DNA of 64,000 nt from Legionella quinlivanii (GTDB lineage Bacteria; Pseudomonadota; Gammaproteobacteria; Legionellales; Legionellaceae). The notes beneath the pieces were generated by a model, which worked only from the letters and a program-made list of their open reading frames with translations, was not told where the DNA came from and made no database searches. The position numbers and the translations under genes are program-made. Shown here in pieces: positions 8,246 to 16,765 of this stretch; position 1 is the first letter of the stretch, and each line of letters starts with the position of its first letter. The DNA lies in assembly GCF_900461555.1 (NCBI RefSeq), contig NZ_UGOX01000001.1:2803501-2867500 (forward strand). The letters are read 5' to 3'.

Positions 8246-9559
8246 ATGCAAAGTAAACATGAACTCAATCCATCCTTCCTGGCGTATTTCGTTAAGCAAA
8301 AGATAACAATATTGGCCAATCATTATTTTGAAGATGAACAGCGGCGCAAGAAATGTATCGAGCGTTGGTGTGGGAAGCTTAACCAATTGAAAAAGGAAAT
8401 TGAAGAAGAATCACTTCATACTGATTTAACAATGGAGGAAATTATTGAGGCCAAGACAGAAAAATTTATGCGGGAAGTCGAGGAAGGAATAAAAATCAAT
8501 TTAAACAGAAACAAAACAGGCGGCCTGGATGTCCAGTCGCCAAGACATACTGAGACTAATAAAAAGGCCCCGAATTTAAGTATCGGAAGATTAAGGAAAT
8601 CCTCTAGCACTCAGATTGGGTCTAAGAGAACCCTCGTTTCTTCCACTGAAGGGGTCTTGGGGAACGCAGAAAGACAACCCCTTAGCTCCAATGAGTTACC
8701 ATTAGGCATGAGCAATCATCAGTTTGCCATCCTTTGTAATTACCTTGTAACTAATTTTGATAAGGGGAATTTCGTAGATAAAGAAACGAACTATGAGCCG
8801 CCCGAGTATCTATGCTTCAAAGGAAGTAGTGTGACCGGTCTTTCCTACGCAAATGAAAAGGGGGCCAAACCTTTTGGGCCTCATAGCGATTATGATTGTA
8901 TTCTGGTTTGGAAACAGGGCATTGACGCGATGATCAATTTGGATTTAACCACAGACCACTTGCCGAAAAATTTAAAACTGGATGATGCTTCGGGTCTTCG
9001 TTTTCTTAACCTGCATAGCGACGATCGGCTTACCCATGAAAAATACAATGTCAGTAAAAGACGTATTTTTCCCAACGGCATACCGCATCTGCTCTGTTGC
9101 GAGGATCTGCAGTCAAAAATGCACACCCTCCATCCTTTAAATTTCGTAGTGCTAAGAAGTCTTGACGATATTGCATTGTCGAATGATATCGTAGAATCAG
9201 ATAAAGCTCTCGATAGCAAAGAAAAGAAGAAAATGTATGGGAAATTAAAACACTATGTATTTGAAGAAAGAGAAGTATCAGAAGCGGTCAGGGAGCAATT
9301 ATTCTTTCATAAGGCAAGAGCTGACAACAACCCCGGGCAAGTATTAGTGTTTAGCTGGCGATTAGTCAAACTCTACCATGCCTTATACCAGCAAGGGCAA
9401 TTTGAAAATCAGAAATATAATGCCGGCTTTTTTTCTGAAACAAAAAGGAATAAAAGAGAAGCACAGGAGCCCATTAACATTCTTCAGGAAAGAGATAGGC
9501 AGTTTCAATGGGTAAATGAAATAATAAATTCAGAGACCGCAAGGCCTGAATCTAAATAA
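8246..9559 (+). CDS. Unknown protein with nucleotidyltransferase-like motif; candidate effector
   Basis: This 437-residue protein is not one I recognise as a whole. The ATG at 8246 has an AGGTG ribosome site. Residues ~1-90 are charged and helical, followed by a low-complexity linker. In the middle, KGSSVTGLSY followed ~18 residues later by SDYDCILV fits the GS(x)nDxD core of the DNA polymerase beta-type nucleotidyltransferase superfamily. A third acidic residue is not obvious; DDIALSND near residue ~315 is one candidate. The C-terminus is polar. Position next to a promoter-like site and the absence of housekeeping similarity suggest an accessory or secreted enzyme, which is inference. Confidence 0.6.
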   Translation: MQSKHELNPSFLAYFVKQKITILANHYFEDEQRRKKCIERWCGKLNQLKKEIEEESLHTDLTMEEIIEAKTEKFMREVEEGIKINLNRNKTGGLDVQSPRHTETNKKAPNLSIGRLRKSSSTQIGSKRTLVSSTEGVLGNAERQPLSSNELPLGMSNHQFAILCNYLVTNFDKGNFVDKETNYEPPEYLCFKGSSVTGLSYANEKGAKPFGPHSDYDCILVWKQGIDAMINLDLTTDHLPKNLKLDDASGLRFLNLHSDDRLTHEKYNVSKRRIFPNGIPHLLCCEDLQSKMHTLHPLNFVVLRSLDDIALSNDIVESDKALDSKEKKKMYGKLKHYVFEEREVSEAVREQLFFHKARADNNPGQVLVFSWRLVKLYHALYQQGQFENQKYNAGFFSETKRNKREAQEPINILQERDRQFQWVNEIINSETARPESK

Positions 9560-9573
9560 GCGGCCGCTCATAA

Positions 9574-9611
9574 AAGGGGAACTACAGCGCCATCAGGCCT
9601 GGTTTCCCCTT
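9574..9611 (+). terminator. Hairpin after the nucleotidyltransferase-like gene
   Basis: AAGGGGAA (9574-9581) pairs with TTCCCCTT (9604-9611), with inner CAGGCCTG offering further pairing. It lies 15 bases after the stop codon. The tail is only weakly T-rich. Confidence 0.45.
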
Positions 9612-9790
9612 AGCTTATATTACCCTAAGGGATTAGCCCTGCTCGAAAGCCTACTGACGGCATTAATTTCATTCCTCTTCCGAGCTAATTAAATTCATTT
9701 TGACCTGATAAGCTACGTATTTTTTGAATGAAAAAATGAGGGGATTCCTCGGGGCTTGTCCGCAGTATGCATCATTGGATATACCAGGGC

Positions 9791-10543
9791 TTATTTTGTA
9801 TAAGCATACAAAGCATCCAGCATTCTTTCAGGATGGCTGAGGATAACTTTCTTTATGCCTAGAGAAGCTGCTTTTTCCGCAATCCGCTGGCTAATTACCA
9901 CACAAGGCTTCTGCTGTAGCCAGGGGAGTGCATCCATGCCAAGCATTTTGAATAGGTTATGCATGGATTGCTCGCTTGTCAGCAAGATAATGTCGACTAA
10001 ATCATCATGCCATAAAGCCTTCATAAACTGCCCATCTATTTGTGGCATAACTCGTCGATATACGGGCACACAGAATAAATTCGCTCCTTTTTTCACGAGG
10101 CTTTCTTCAATCAGTGTTCTACCCTCTTCGCCCTTAAATAATAGTACGGTTTGATCTTTTAAGACTTGTAATGAAGTAAGTGCGAGTAGATGCTCACTGT
10201 CTGGGGTGGCGGGAATCGCGTTTACCTTAATATTGAACTCTTTTAAAGTTTTTGCTGTGCCCTGGCCAACGGCTATTACATTCATATCTGTTGGCCAGCG
10301 CAACTGTTTTTCATTCATATGTTGCATACTGATATAGGCGGCATTTGGGCTGACAAAAATAGCATGCTGTACTTGATCCAAACCAGGTAATGAGTTGAGC
10401 CAGGCGGTATCACAAGCTTCGATTTCAAGAGTGGGACATTCAATAGCAACCCCCCCGGCTGCTGCAATCTCCTTGCTTAAGGTTTGCGCCTGCTTTCGTG
10501 GTCGGGTATTTAAAATGCGTAAGCCCTGTAATGATTGGTTCAT
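9791..10543 (-). CDS. hemD: Uroporphyrinogen-III synthase
   Basis: HemD cyclises hydroxymethylbilane to uroporphyrinogen III, the branch point for heme and siroheme. The 250-residue protein has the two-lobed family pattern: ILNTRPRKQA near the start, IFVSPNAAY (~80), VIAVGQGTAKTL (~105), LLFKGEEGR (~145), VPVYRR (~170) and ILLTSEQS (~190). The ATG at 10543 begins MNQSLQGL, which matches the usual start; a longer reading to 10594 lacks a ribosome site. It is transcribed away from the adjacent hemA, with a Fur-box-like sequence between. Sequence conservation in this family is low, but motif order is convincing. Confidence 0.88.
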   Translation of the reverse strand: MNQSLQGLRILNTRPRKQAQTLSKEIAAAGGVAIECPTLEIEACDTAWLNSLPGLDQVQHAIFVSPNAAYISMQHMNEKQLRWPTDMNVIAVGQGTAKTLKEFNIKVNAIPATPDSEHLLALTSLQVLKDQTVLLFKGEEGRTLIEESLVKKGANLFCVPVYRRVMPQIDGQFMKALWHDDLVDIILLTSEQSMHNLFKMLGMDALPWLQQKPCVVISQRIAEKAASLGIKKVILSHPERMLDALYAYTK

Positions 10544-10668
10544 AAGATTGCCATATCGAGTGGATGTTATTGCCTTTGTAACAGGAATAGGCATGGTTTT
10601 GAGTATAGTTTGTTATTTTAACGATATCCATAAAGCTAATAATTCTTTCTGGCAAAGACGCTAAAAAT

Positions 10669-10687
10669 GAGAACGATTATCATTAAC
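10669..10687. promoter_or_regulatory. Fur box-like operator between hemD and hemA
   Basis: GAGAACGATTATCATTAAC matches the 19-bp Fur consensus GATAATGATAATCATTATC at 15 of 19 positions. It lies 126 bases upstream of the hemD ATG and 139 bases upstream of the hemA ATG, in the divergent intergenic region. Iron-dependent repression of one or both genes is the natural reading, but no other operator of this quality was noticed by eye near the rest of the hem genes. Confidence 0.65.
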
Positions 10688-10825
10688 ATGATGAAAACAA
10701 AAATAAACAGACTGTGTTTTTTTTGCCTAAGCAGTCAATCTCTTCTATATTTCACAAAAGGCGACTAATTTTAGATATGAAATAGTCAAAGATAGATACT
10801 AAGGGATTCAAGCTAAGGGACCAGT

Positions 10826-12073
10826 ATGAAAGGTATTTATTGTTTGAGCATGTCACATCGATTTATGAATGTTGAAGTCAGAAGTCGATACGGTGTTGTA
10901 TTTCAGGATTTGGAGTCACGTGTTAAAGAGTTAAAATATGCTGAAATAGTGAAGGAAGGCTTGATTATTTCAACCTGTAATCGCCTTGAAATAGTATTTT
11001 TAGGAAGTGACCTTGAGGCAGTTATTGCGTGGATAGCTTTTAAATGCTGCACTAATTACGATGAAGTTAAGGCAAGCTTTAGAGTAATGCAAAGCATGGA
11101 GGCTTTAAAGCATATTTACCGGGTGATATCAGGTTTGGATTCTAAAATATTTGGTGAAACAAATATTGTCGGTCAAGTTAAGAAATCTCTGGAAATTGCC
11201 ACCACCCATCAACTTGCGGGCAAAACGCTGAATTTTATTTACCAGAATGTGTATAAAGCGTCAAAAAAAATCCACAACAGTTTGGCACTACCAGTTAACT
11301 CCCTGGCAAATTGCTTTGAAAAAGCGTTTGAAAAACATTTTCCGGATCCAAGACAAAAAATCTTTGTCACCTTCGGTTCTGGCAAATTGAGTACAGAAAT
11401 CGTGAAGAGGATTCTAAAGCACGAGCCGAAAAAACTCTACATTGTTTCCAGAAACCCCGACAGGGTTTGCGGTTTTTTACGAAACGCAGCCCATCATATT
11501 GGTATCATCGATGAAATTGTCGAAAATTTTCCCCATGTTGATGCCTGTTTTACTGCGACTAATGTGAGCGAGACAATTATTCATTCTTCCCATTTAGATA
11601 TGTTTGACAAAGATAAAAATATTTTCATTTCTGATTCATCCTTGCCTCCCGCAGTGTGTTCAACGGTTAGGAAATATGAAAATATTACCTATTATGATAT
11701 TGATGACCTGGCTGCCCTTTCAGAACAAAAATGTAATTTATTGAGTAAAGCAATAGAAGTAGAGCTTGATCTGTTCATTGAAGCATCGATCTTTCAACTC
11801 TGTAAAGAATTAGATACCAACTTCATGCAAAAAGTAATTCAAATGGAAAGAGCCCATTTAAAGGAATATATTGAACATGTTCAAACCTGTTTACCAAAAG
11901 ACAGCGATGATAAAAAGTTATCAATAGTTATAAAAGATCTCTCTGGTGTATTACTCCACATGGGCACATTACTATTAAAAGAATCTTGCAAAAACCATGA
12001 TTCGACTATGCTTCAGGAAGTGCATTCCCTCATTGACAGACATGACAGGATAATTAGAAACACAATACAGTAA
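10826..12073 (+). CDS. hemA: Glutamyl-tRNA reductase, divergent
   Basis: GluTR reduces Glu-tRNA(Glu) to glutamate-1-semialdehyde, the first step of C5 tetrapyrrole synthesis. This 415-residue protein keeps the N-terminal catalytic domain: LSMSHRFMNVEVRS, the nucleophile Cys51 in STCNRLE, and LDSKIFGETNIVGQ for the usual LDSxxLGExQILGQ. The NADPH-binding domain is degenerate: FGSGKLS replaces the usual GAGEM-type loop, and ISDSSLPPAV replaces the normal DLAVPRDI-type segment. A helical dimerisation domain ends the protein. The ATG at 10826 has an AAGGGA ribosome site. It may be the only HemA or a specialised paralogue; nothing here decides that. A Fur-box-like site lies upstream. Confidence 0.82.
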   Translation: MKGIYCLSMSHRFMNVEVRSRYGVVFQDLESRVKELKYAEIVKEGLIISTCNRLEIVFLGSDLEAVIAWIAFKCCTNYDEVKASFRVMQSMEALKHIYRVISGLDSKIFGETNIVGQVKKSLEIATTHQLAGKTLNFIYQNVYKASKKIHNSLALPVNSLANCFEKAFEKHFPDPRQKIFVTFGSGKLSTEIVKRILKHEPKKLYIVSRNPDRVCGFLRNAAHHIGIIDEIVENFPHVDACFTATNVSETIIHSSHLDMFDKDKNIFISDSSLPPAVCSTVRKYENITYYDIDDLAALSEQKCNLLSKAIEVELDLFIEASIFQLCKELDTNFMQKVIQMERAHLKEYIEHVQTCLPKDSDDKKLSIVIKDLSGVLLHMGTLLLKESCKNHDSTMLQEVHSLIDRHDRIIRNTIQ

Positions 12074-12173
12074 CGGGTCCAGTATTTCTCTATGAGTTTT
12101 TTGGATCCCTCGGAGCTGAAGAACGTAGAAGCCAGAGCAGACTGTGTTTTCAGAAATGTAGATATCTAAAAGA

Positions 12174-13553
12174 TTAAGGTTGTTTGACGAACTCAGCATT
12201 TATATTTTCTGACTCCGTTTTAAGAAGAGAATTTAAGCGAAGCCATAACAACAAAGACGCTACCACGAAGCCGCTGCTAAATCCAATACATAATCCAATA
12301 ATTCCACCGTTCAAGACAAAGCCAATTAGATAGGAGCAGAGGTTGGAAATAAACCATAAACAAAAAAGACCAATTTTCATCGGATAGGCCGAGTGCCCCA
12401 AACCCCTTAAGACCCCGGCAAAAAGGCTTCGTAATCCATCAAAGTAGAGAATAAACCAGCGTATAGCAGTAATGATTAATGTTAAATTTAGCAAATAATA
12501 ATTTTCCACTAAATTAACATCAAAATATAATGAAATCAGAGGCCTATAAGCAATAGCAAATAATACTCCCAGCCCCAAAAAAAGTATGGAATGCAATTTA
12601 ACAGCAGCGAGACAGTCCTTTTTGATAGTTTGAACCTGATTTTCCTGATAATTAATACTGGTGAATACTGAAAGGGTTTGTGATAGTCCCAGGAAAATCA
12701 TGATCAGTAAGAGTCCGTACTGGATTGATACCTGAGAAGCAGCCAGGGCATCTGTGCCAAAGTAGCCTATCATCATTGTATTGACGAATATTGCCGCTAG
12801 TTCTCCACCAAATTGAACACCAATAGGAACACCCAGTTTGTAAAAACGGATGAGAGAACTCAGGGTTAATTGCTTAAAGTGTTTAAATAAGTTTAACCGC
12901 TTAAAATCGAGACTCACCATGAAATAAGCATACATTAATAAACAAACGATGCTTTGCGCATAAAAAGCGGAAGCTGGAATGCCAGCAATTCCCAGTTTGG
13001 GAAGACCCATATGCCCTAAAATTAATCCATAGGATAATATGCTAATCAGCAGCAATCGAAGCAAAGAAAAATAAAGACTGATTTTTGGTTTTTTAAGGCC
13101 AATACAAAATTGTGAGTTCACCATTCCCAGATTAATGGCAAAAATGGCTAAGCTGGCAAAATGAAAATACGGTACAGTCAGTTGAGTCAGTGTGCCTGGC
13201 TGACCAGCCAGTTCCAACAGGTTGCTGCCATGCCACATAATGACCGCGATCGGCAGACTAAACAGAATAATAGCAATAATCGATGACTGAAAGACTCTGG
13301 CATGAGATGAATCCTGGCCACTCTCGGCTTTAGCTAGTTCTATACCAGTGAGTATAGAAGTAGCATAAGTACAGGTACTGGTGATAGTTAGTAGAACAAT
13401 ATACAGCGATGTTGAAATATTGACTGCCGCTATCTCTTTTATCCCCAGCTGGGCGACTAAAATAACCCCGATAATATTTCCCAGAATATTAATAAGATTA
13501 TTGGCACTGACCGGGAGGGAAAAAAGAGCAATTTTTTTTAATCTGTGGTCCAT
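12174..13553 (-). CDS. MATE family efflux transporter in the hem region
   Basis: A 459-residue integral membrane protein with about twelve hydrophobic segments in two related halves, as in NorM/DinF-type multidrug and toxin extruders. Family-typical features include the first helix pattern LPVSANNLINILGNI and a second-half counterpart RFYKLGVPIGVQFGGE near residue ~245. MATE proteins export organic molecules using a Na+ or H+ gradient. It lies at the end of the hemC-hemL-hemJ strand and converges with hemA, so a role in exporting a tetrapyrrole or intermediate is possible, though only its position suggests this. A second MATE gene is at 39735-41120. Confidence 0.9.
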   Translation of the reverse strand: MDHRLKKIALFSLPVSANNLINILGNIIGVILVAQLGIKEIAAVNISTSLYIVLLTITSTCTYATSILTGIELAKAESGQDSSHARVFQSSIIAIILFSLPIAVIMWHGSNLLELAGQPGTLTQLTVPYFHFASLAIFAINLGMVNSQFCIGLKKPKISLYFSLLRLLLISILSYGLILGHMGLPKLGIAGIPASAFYAQSIVCLLMYAYFMVSLDFKRLNLFKHFKQLTLSSLIRFYKLGVPIGVQFGGELAAIFVNTMMIGYFGTDALAASQVSIQYGLLLIMIFLGLSQTLSVFTSINYQENQVQTIKKDCLAAVKLHSILFLGLGVLFAIAYRPLISLYFDVNLVENYYLLNLTLIITAIRWFILYFDGLRSLFAGVLRGLGHSAYPMKIGLFCLWFISNLCSYLIGFVLNGGIIGLCIGFSSGFVVASLLLWLRLNSLLKTESENINAEFVKQP

Positions 13554-13608
13554 AAGTATCTGCGGTAAAAGGAAATTATATTAGCAAACCGCAGACCAAA
13601 ATCAGAAC

Positions 13609-13776
13609 TTAGCCATTAAAAATGGTGTTTGCCATGAATTCAATAATCCACGATTCTTTATTTTCCGGGGTGTGCTTACCTCTTTTTCCATGAGACCTGG
13701 TCAGAGCCGTTTTTTTACGGCCCTTGTGATGGTCCATATTATCCATTTTCTGGTTTCTCGAAAATCCGCTGCTCAT
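13609..13776 (-). CDS. Short basic protein, unknown
   Basis: A 55-residue frame whose ATG at 13776 follows a good GAGGT ribosome site. The N-terminal two-thirds is very basic (RNQKMDNMDHHKGRKKTAL, then SHGKRGKH), and the end is more hydrophobic (ESWIIEFMANTIF). It sits between hemJ and the MATE gene on the same strand. I do not recognise the family; a nucleic-acid-binding or ribosome-associated peptide is conceivable. Confidence 0.5.
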   Translation of the reverse strand: MSSGFSRNQKMDNMDHHKGRKKTALTRSHGKRGKHTPENKESWIIEFMANTIFNG

Positions 13777-13882
13777 AAATACCTCGTAGACCAAGATGGC
13801 ATGATTTCGTCACTTGCTTTACTTAAGTATAGGACTGATTTTGCGATACTCAATATCGTACTTGTTCCCTGGGTTTTCATTC

Positions 13883-14311
13883 CTAGAACGGCCTGGTGAC
13901 AACCAGAATAACGATCAAAATTAAAAATAATGTCGGTATTTCATTAAAAATTCTGAAGAACCGTGTAGAAAGTTTATTGTTATCGTCCCGAAACCGTTTT
14001 AAATAAATTCCGCAATGAATATGATATCCCCAAAGTAGAAGGACCAAAAACAGTTTGAGCCACATCCAAACGGCGTTTGAATAGTAATGCCAGTTCATTG
14101 AAATTAAACCAATGCCCAGTATAGTGGTCACAATTGCAGCAGGATAAGTGATTGCATAAAACAGCCGATATTCCATCACCTTGAAGCGCTCGATACTCAC
14201 TTTGTCGCGAGCTTCATTGTGGTAAATGAAGAGCCTTGGCAAGTAAAATAATCCAGCAAACCAGGCGACCATGGCAATGATATGAAACGCTTTGAGCCAC
14301 AAAAATAACAT
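13883..14311 (-). CDS. hemJ: Protoporphyrinogen oxidase, HemJ type
   Basis: HemJ oxidises protoporphyrinogen IX to protoporphyrin IX in the inner membrane, the step before ferrochelatase. The 142-residue protein has four hydrophobic helices and the family signature LKAFHIIAMVAWFAGLFYLP. His10 in that motif corresponds to the conserved heme-ligand histidine of HemJ, and the lysine in MWLKLFLV (Lys86) fits the second conserved position. GGAGAGG precedes the ATG. It follows hemL closely (42 bases), so hemC, hemL and hemJ look like one transcript. Confidence 0.88.
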   Translation of the reverse strand: MLFLWLKAFHIIAMVAWFAGLFYLPRLFIYHNEARDKVSIERFKVMEYRLFYAITYPAAIVTTILGIGLISMNWHYYSNAVWMWLKLFLVLLLWGYHIHCGIYLKRFRDDNNKLSTRFFRIFNEIPTLFLILIVILVVTRPF

Positions 14312-14353
14312 TATTAATCCCTCTCCAGGTTAAAATCGCGCCAGGCTATAAAT

Positions 14354-15634
14354 TTATAAAGTCTTAAACACTTCTTCAGCTGCATCAAGGGTTTTGGCAA
14401 TCTCTTCTTCTCCGTGACAACAGGATACAAATCCCGCTTCATACATAGACGGTGCAAGATAAATCCCTGATTTCAACATGCCATGATAAAATGTTTTGAA
14501 TCGTGATTCATTGCTTTTCTGTACCTGGTTAAAATTACGGACTTCAGGCTCTTCTGTAAAGAAAAATCCGAACATTCCTCCTTCGTAGTCAGCAATCAGA
14601 GGAACATTTCTGGCCTGAGCCCGCTCAATTAAGCCATTAACCAGTGCTTTCGAGCGTTCAGCCAATAACTGGTATACCTGATCATCAAGCTGCATCAGGG
14701 TCGCCAATCCTGCCGCCATAGCAACCGGAGAACCCGACAGTGTTCCCGCCTGATAGACTGGACCCAGCGGAGCCAGATAATCCATGATCTCTTTCCTGCC
14801 GCCCAAGGCACCCACGGGCATTCCTCCACCAATCACTTTTCCAAGCGTCGTCAAATCCGGTTCAATAGCATAGATCGACTGGGCACCGCCGCGAGCCACA
14901 CGAAAACCGCTCATGACCTCGTCAAAAATCAAAACGGTCTGATTTTTATTACAAAGCTCTCTTAATTGCAGCAGGAATTGTTTATCTGCGCGCACAAAGC
15001 CCATGTTTCCTGCGATAGGCTCGATGATAACCGCCGCAATATCGTCTTTATACTGCTCAAAGCAGGCTTCAACATCTTCTATATTGTTATATTCTGCCAC
15101 CAGGGTATGTTCGGTCACACTTTTGGGTATGCCCGGCGTGGATGGAATACCCAGAGTCAGCATCCCTGATCCGGCCTTGGCCAATAATCCATCGCTATGT
15201 CCATGATAACAACCATTAAATTTTATAATTTTATCTTTTTGGGTGAAGCCGCGAGCAAGGCGAACAGCTGTCATAGCGGCTTCTGTGCCTGAGTTTAGCA
15301 TGCGGATTTTTTCAATCGCCGGCATCATTTCAATTATCTGCTGTGCCAGTTCGGTTTCATTTACCGAGGGCGCCCCAAAACTTAAGGTTTTTTGAGCGGC
15401 CTGTATGACTGCGTTAACAACTTGTTCATTACCATGCCCCAGGATCATAGGCCCCCAGGAACCAATGTAATCAATGTAACGTTGATCATCCACATCAGTT
15501 AAATAAGCCCCTTTTGCGTCTTTAAAAAAAACAGGATGCCCGCCGACTCCTTTAAATGCTCTGACAGGGGAATTAACACCTCCTGGAATCAGCGCAGAAG
15601 ATTTTTGAAACTCTATTTCAGATTGTTTATACAT
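14354..15634 (-). CDS. hemL: Glutamate-1-semialdehyde 2,1-aminomutase
   Basis: HemL is a pyridoxal-phosphate enzyme that converts glutamate-1-semialdehyde to 5-aminolevulinate. The 426-residue protein is canonical throughout: PGGVNSPVRAFKGVGG at the start, LNSGTEAAM, GCYHGHSDG, IFDEVMSGFR, and the PLP lysine Lys266 in TTLGKVIGGGMPVGALGG. It uses the product of the neighbouring hemA, so together they make ALA. It starts 35 bases after hemC and precedes hemJ on the same strand. Unlike HemA and HemC in this cluster, it shows no obvious divergence. Confidence 0.95.
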   Translation of the reverse strand: MYKQSEIEFQKSSALIPGGVNSPVRAFKGVGGHPVFFKDAKGAYLTDVDDQRYIDYIGSWGPMILGHGNEQVVNAVIQAAQKTLSFGAPSVNETELAQQIIEMMPAIEKIRMLNSGTEAAMTAVRLARGFTQKDKIIKFNGCYHGHSDGLLAKAGSGMLTLGIPSTPGIPKSVTEHTLVAEYNNIEDVEACFEQYKDDIAAVIIEPIAGNMGFVRADKQFLLQLRELCNKNQTVLIFDEVMSGFRVARGGAQSIYAIEPDLTTLGKVIGGGMPVGALGGRKEIMDYLAPLGPVYQAGTLSGSPVAMAAGLATLMQLDDQVYQLLAERSKALVNGLIERAQARNVPLIADYEGGMFGFFFTEEPEVRNFNQVQKSNESRFKTFYHGMLKSGIYLAPSMYEAGFVSCCHGEEEIAKTLDAAEEVFKTL

Positions 15635-15669
15635 AACCCCTACCCATGCTTTTAATCATTTAATAACTA

Positions 15670-16590
15670 TCAGTTATCGCCTGCTCGCTCAGATATCCAT
15701 GCAAGCGCTTCATTGGCCAGCTGATGCACTTCGTTTTTATATTCAGAATAAGGGAAAGAACGATCTTTATGAAGAAATTTGTCAATCTTCTCATTAGCTA
15801 AAAACAGTTTCATCGCCATATGACTGCCGTCATATTGAGTGTACAGCCCAAGCGGAGAACGGCAATCAAGCCCAACTTTCATTAAAAATTCCAATTCGGC
15901 GGTAGAGATATCCACTTGTTTAGCATCACTGATTTGTCTGCAAAGGTCTCTTGCAAAGGAGTCATCCTTACGAGTTTCCAGCCCGATAACACCTTGACCG
16001 GGAGCAGGAATAAAAATGGTTGGATCCAGTGCCTGGCTTTGTGAATAATCAATATCCAGTCTTATCAATCCCGCTTCAGATAATAGAGTTCCACAGACAG
16101 GCAGCGCTTTAATCTTTTCCAGCCGGGAGAGCACATTGCCGCGAATATCACAGGTTTTTAAGTCGGGCCGTAGAAATTTTAGCAAGGCTTTACGCCGTAA
16201 ACTTCCAGTGGCAATAGTTGAATTTAAGGGAATTTTATCGAGCTCTTCTATATCCTTAGAAGGAATAAACACATCACGATAGCCCTCTGGCTCAGTAAAT
16301 CCCGCCATAACCAGGCCGGGAGCAAGGTTTGATGTTATATCTTTCAAACTGTGCACAGCAATATCCGCTCTTTGATCGATTAATGCTTGCTCGACTTCTT
16401 TAATAAAAACGCCTTTACCCCCTATTTCATAGAGTGGTTTTTCCAAATTCAAATCACCCTGAGTGATTAAAGGCAGGATTTCCACTGCAATTTCAGCATT
16501 AAATCGAGATAATAGTCTTCGTTGGATAATGTCAGCTTGTGCCAATGCAAGCTTTGATTGTCTTGTAGCAATTCTTATTGTTTTTTTCAT
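15670..16590 (-). CDS. hemC: Porphobilinogen deaminase (hydroxymethylbilane synthase)
   Basis: HemC joins four porphobilinogens into hydroxymethylbilane, the substrate of HemD. The 306-residue protein keeps RIATRQSKLALAQA, HSLKD with catalytic Asp84, GSLRRKALL, DIRGNVLSRL and PAPGQGVIGLE. The dipyrromethane-anchoring cysteine is Cys243 in VGLDCRSPLG, where most homologues have GGC. This and the GSLRRKALLKF variant make it a somewhat divergent member. It is the first gene of the hemC-hemL-hemJ run and has its own upstream region of about 175 bases. Confidence 0.93.
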   Translation of the reverse strand: MKKTIRIATRQSKLALAQADIIQRRLLSRFNAEIAVEILPLITQGDLNLEKPLYEIGGKGVFIKEVEQALIDQRADIAVHSLKDITSNLAPGLVMAGFTEPEGYRDVFIPSKDIEELDKIPLNSTIATGSLRRKALLKFLRPDLKTCDIRGNVLSRLEKIKALPVCGTLLSEAGLIRLDIDYSQSQALDPTIFIPAPGQGVIGLETRKDDSFARDLCRQISDAKQVDISTAELEFLMKVGLDCRSPLGLYTQYDGSHMAMKLFLANEKIDKFLHKDRSFPYSEYKNEVHQLANEALAWISERAGDN

Positions 16591-16765
16591 AATAACTCCC
16601 TCAGTTTTATTACCATAGGCTAATTTTCAAAATTTGAATAATTTTTTTTTGCCTGTTAATAAGAACGAGGTCATTGTTCGGGCGTTGGCTTTAATAGATC
16701 CAAGCACCTTTGAAAGACAGGAGAACCATCCCCATCCTATTCAGGAACGGGCTCTCCCCTTGACT

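Noticed and set aside
9855-10154. Plus-strand frame inside hemD
   Set aside because: It is antisense to a recognisable enzyme and lacks a start signal.
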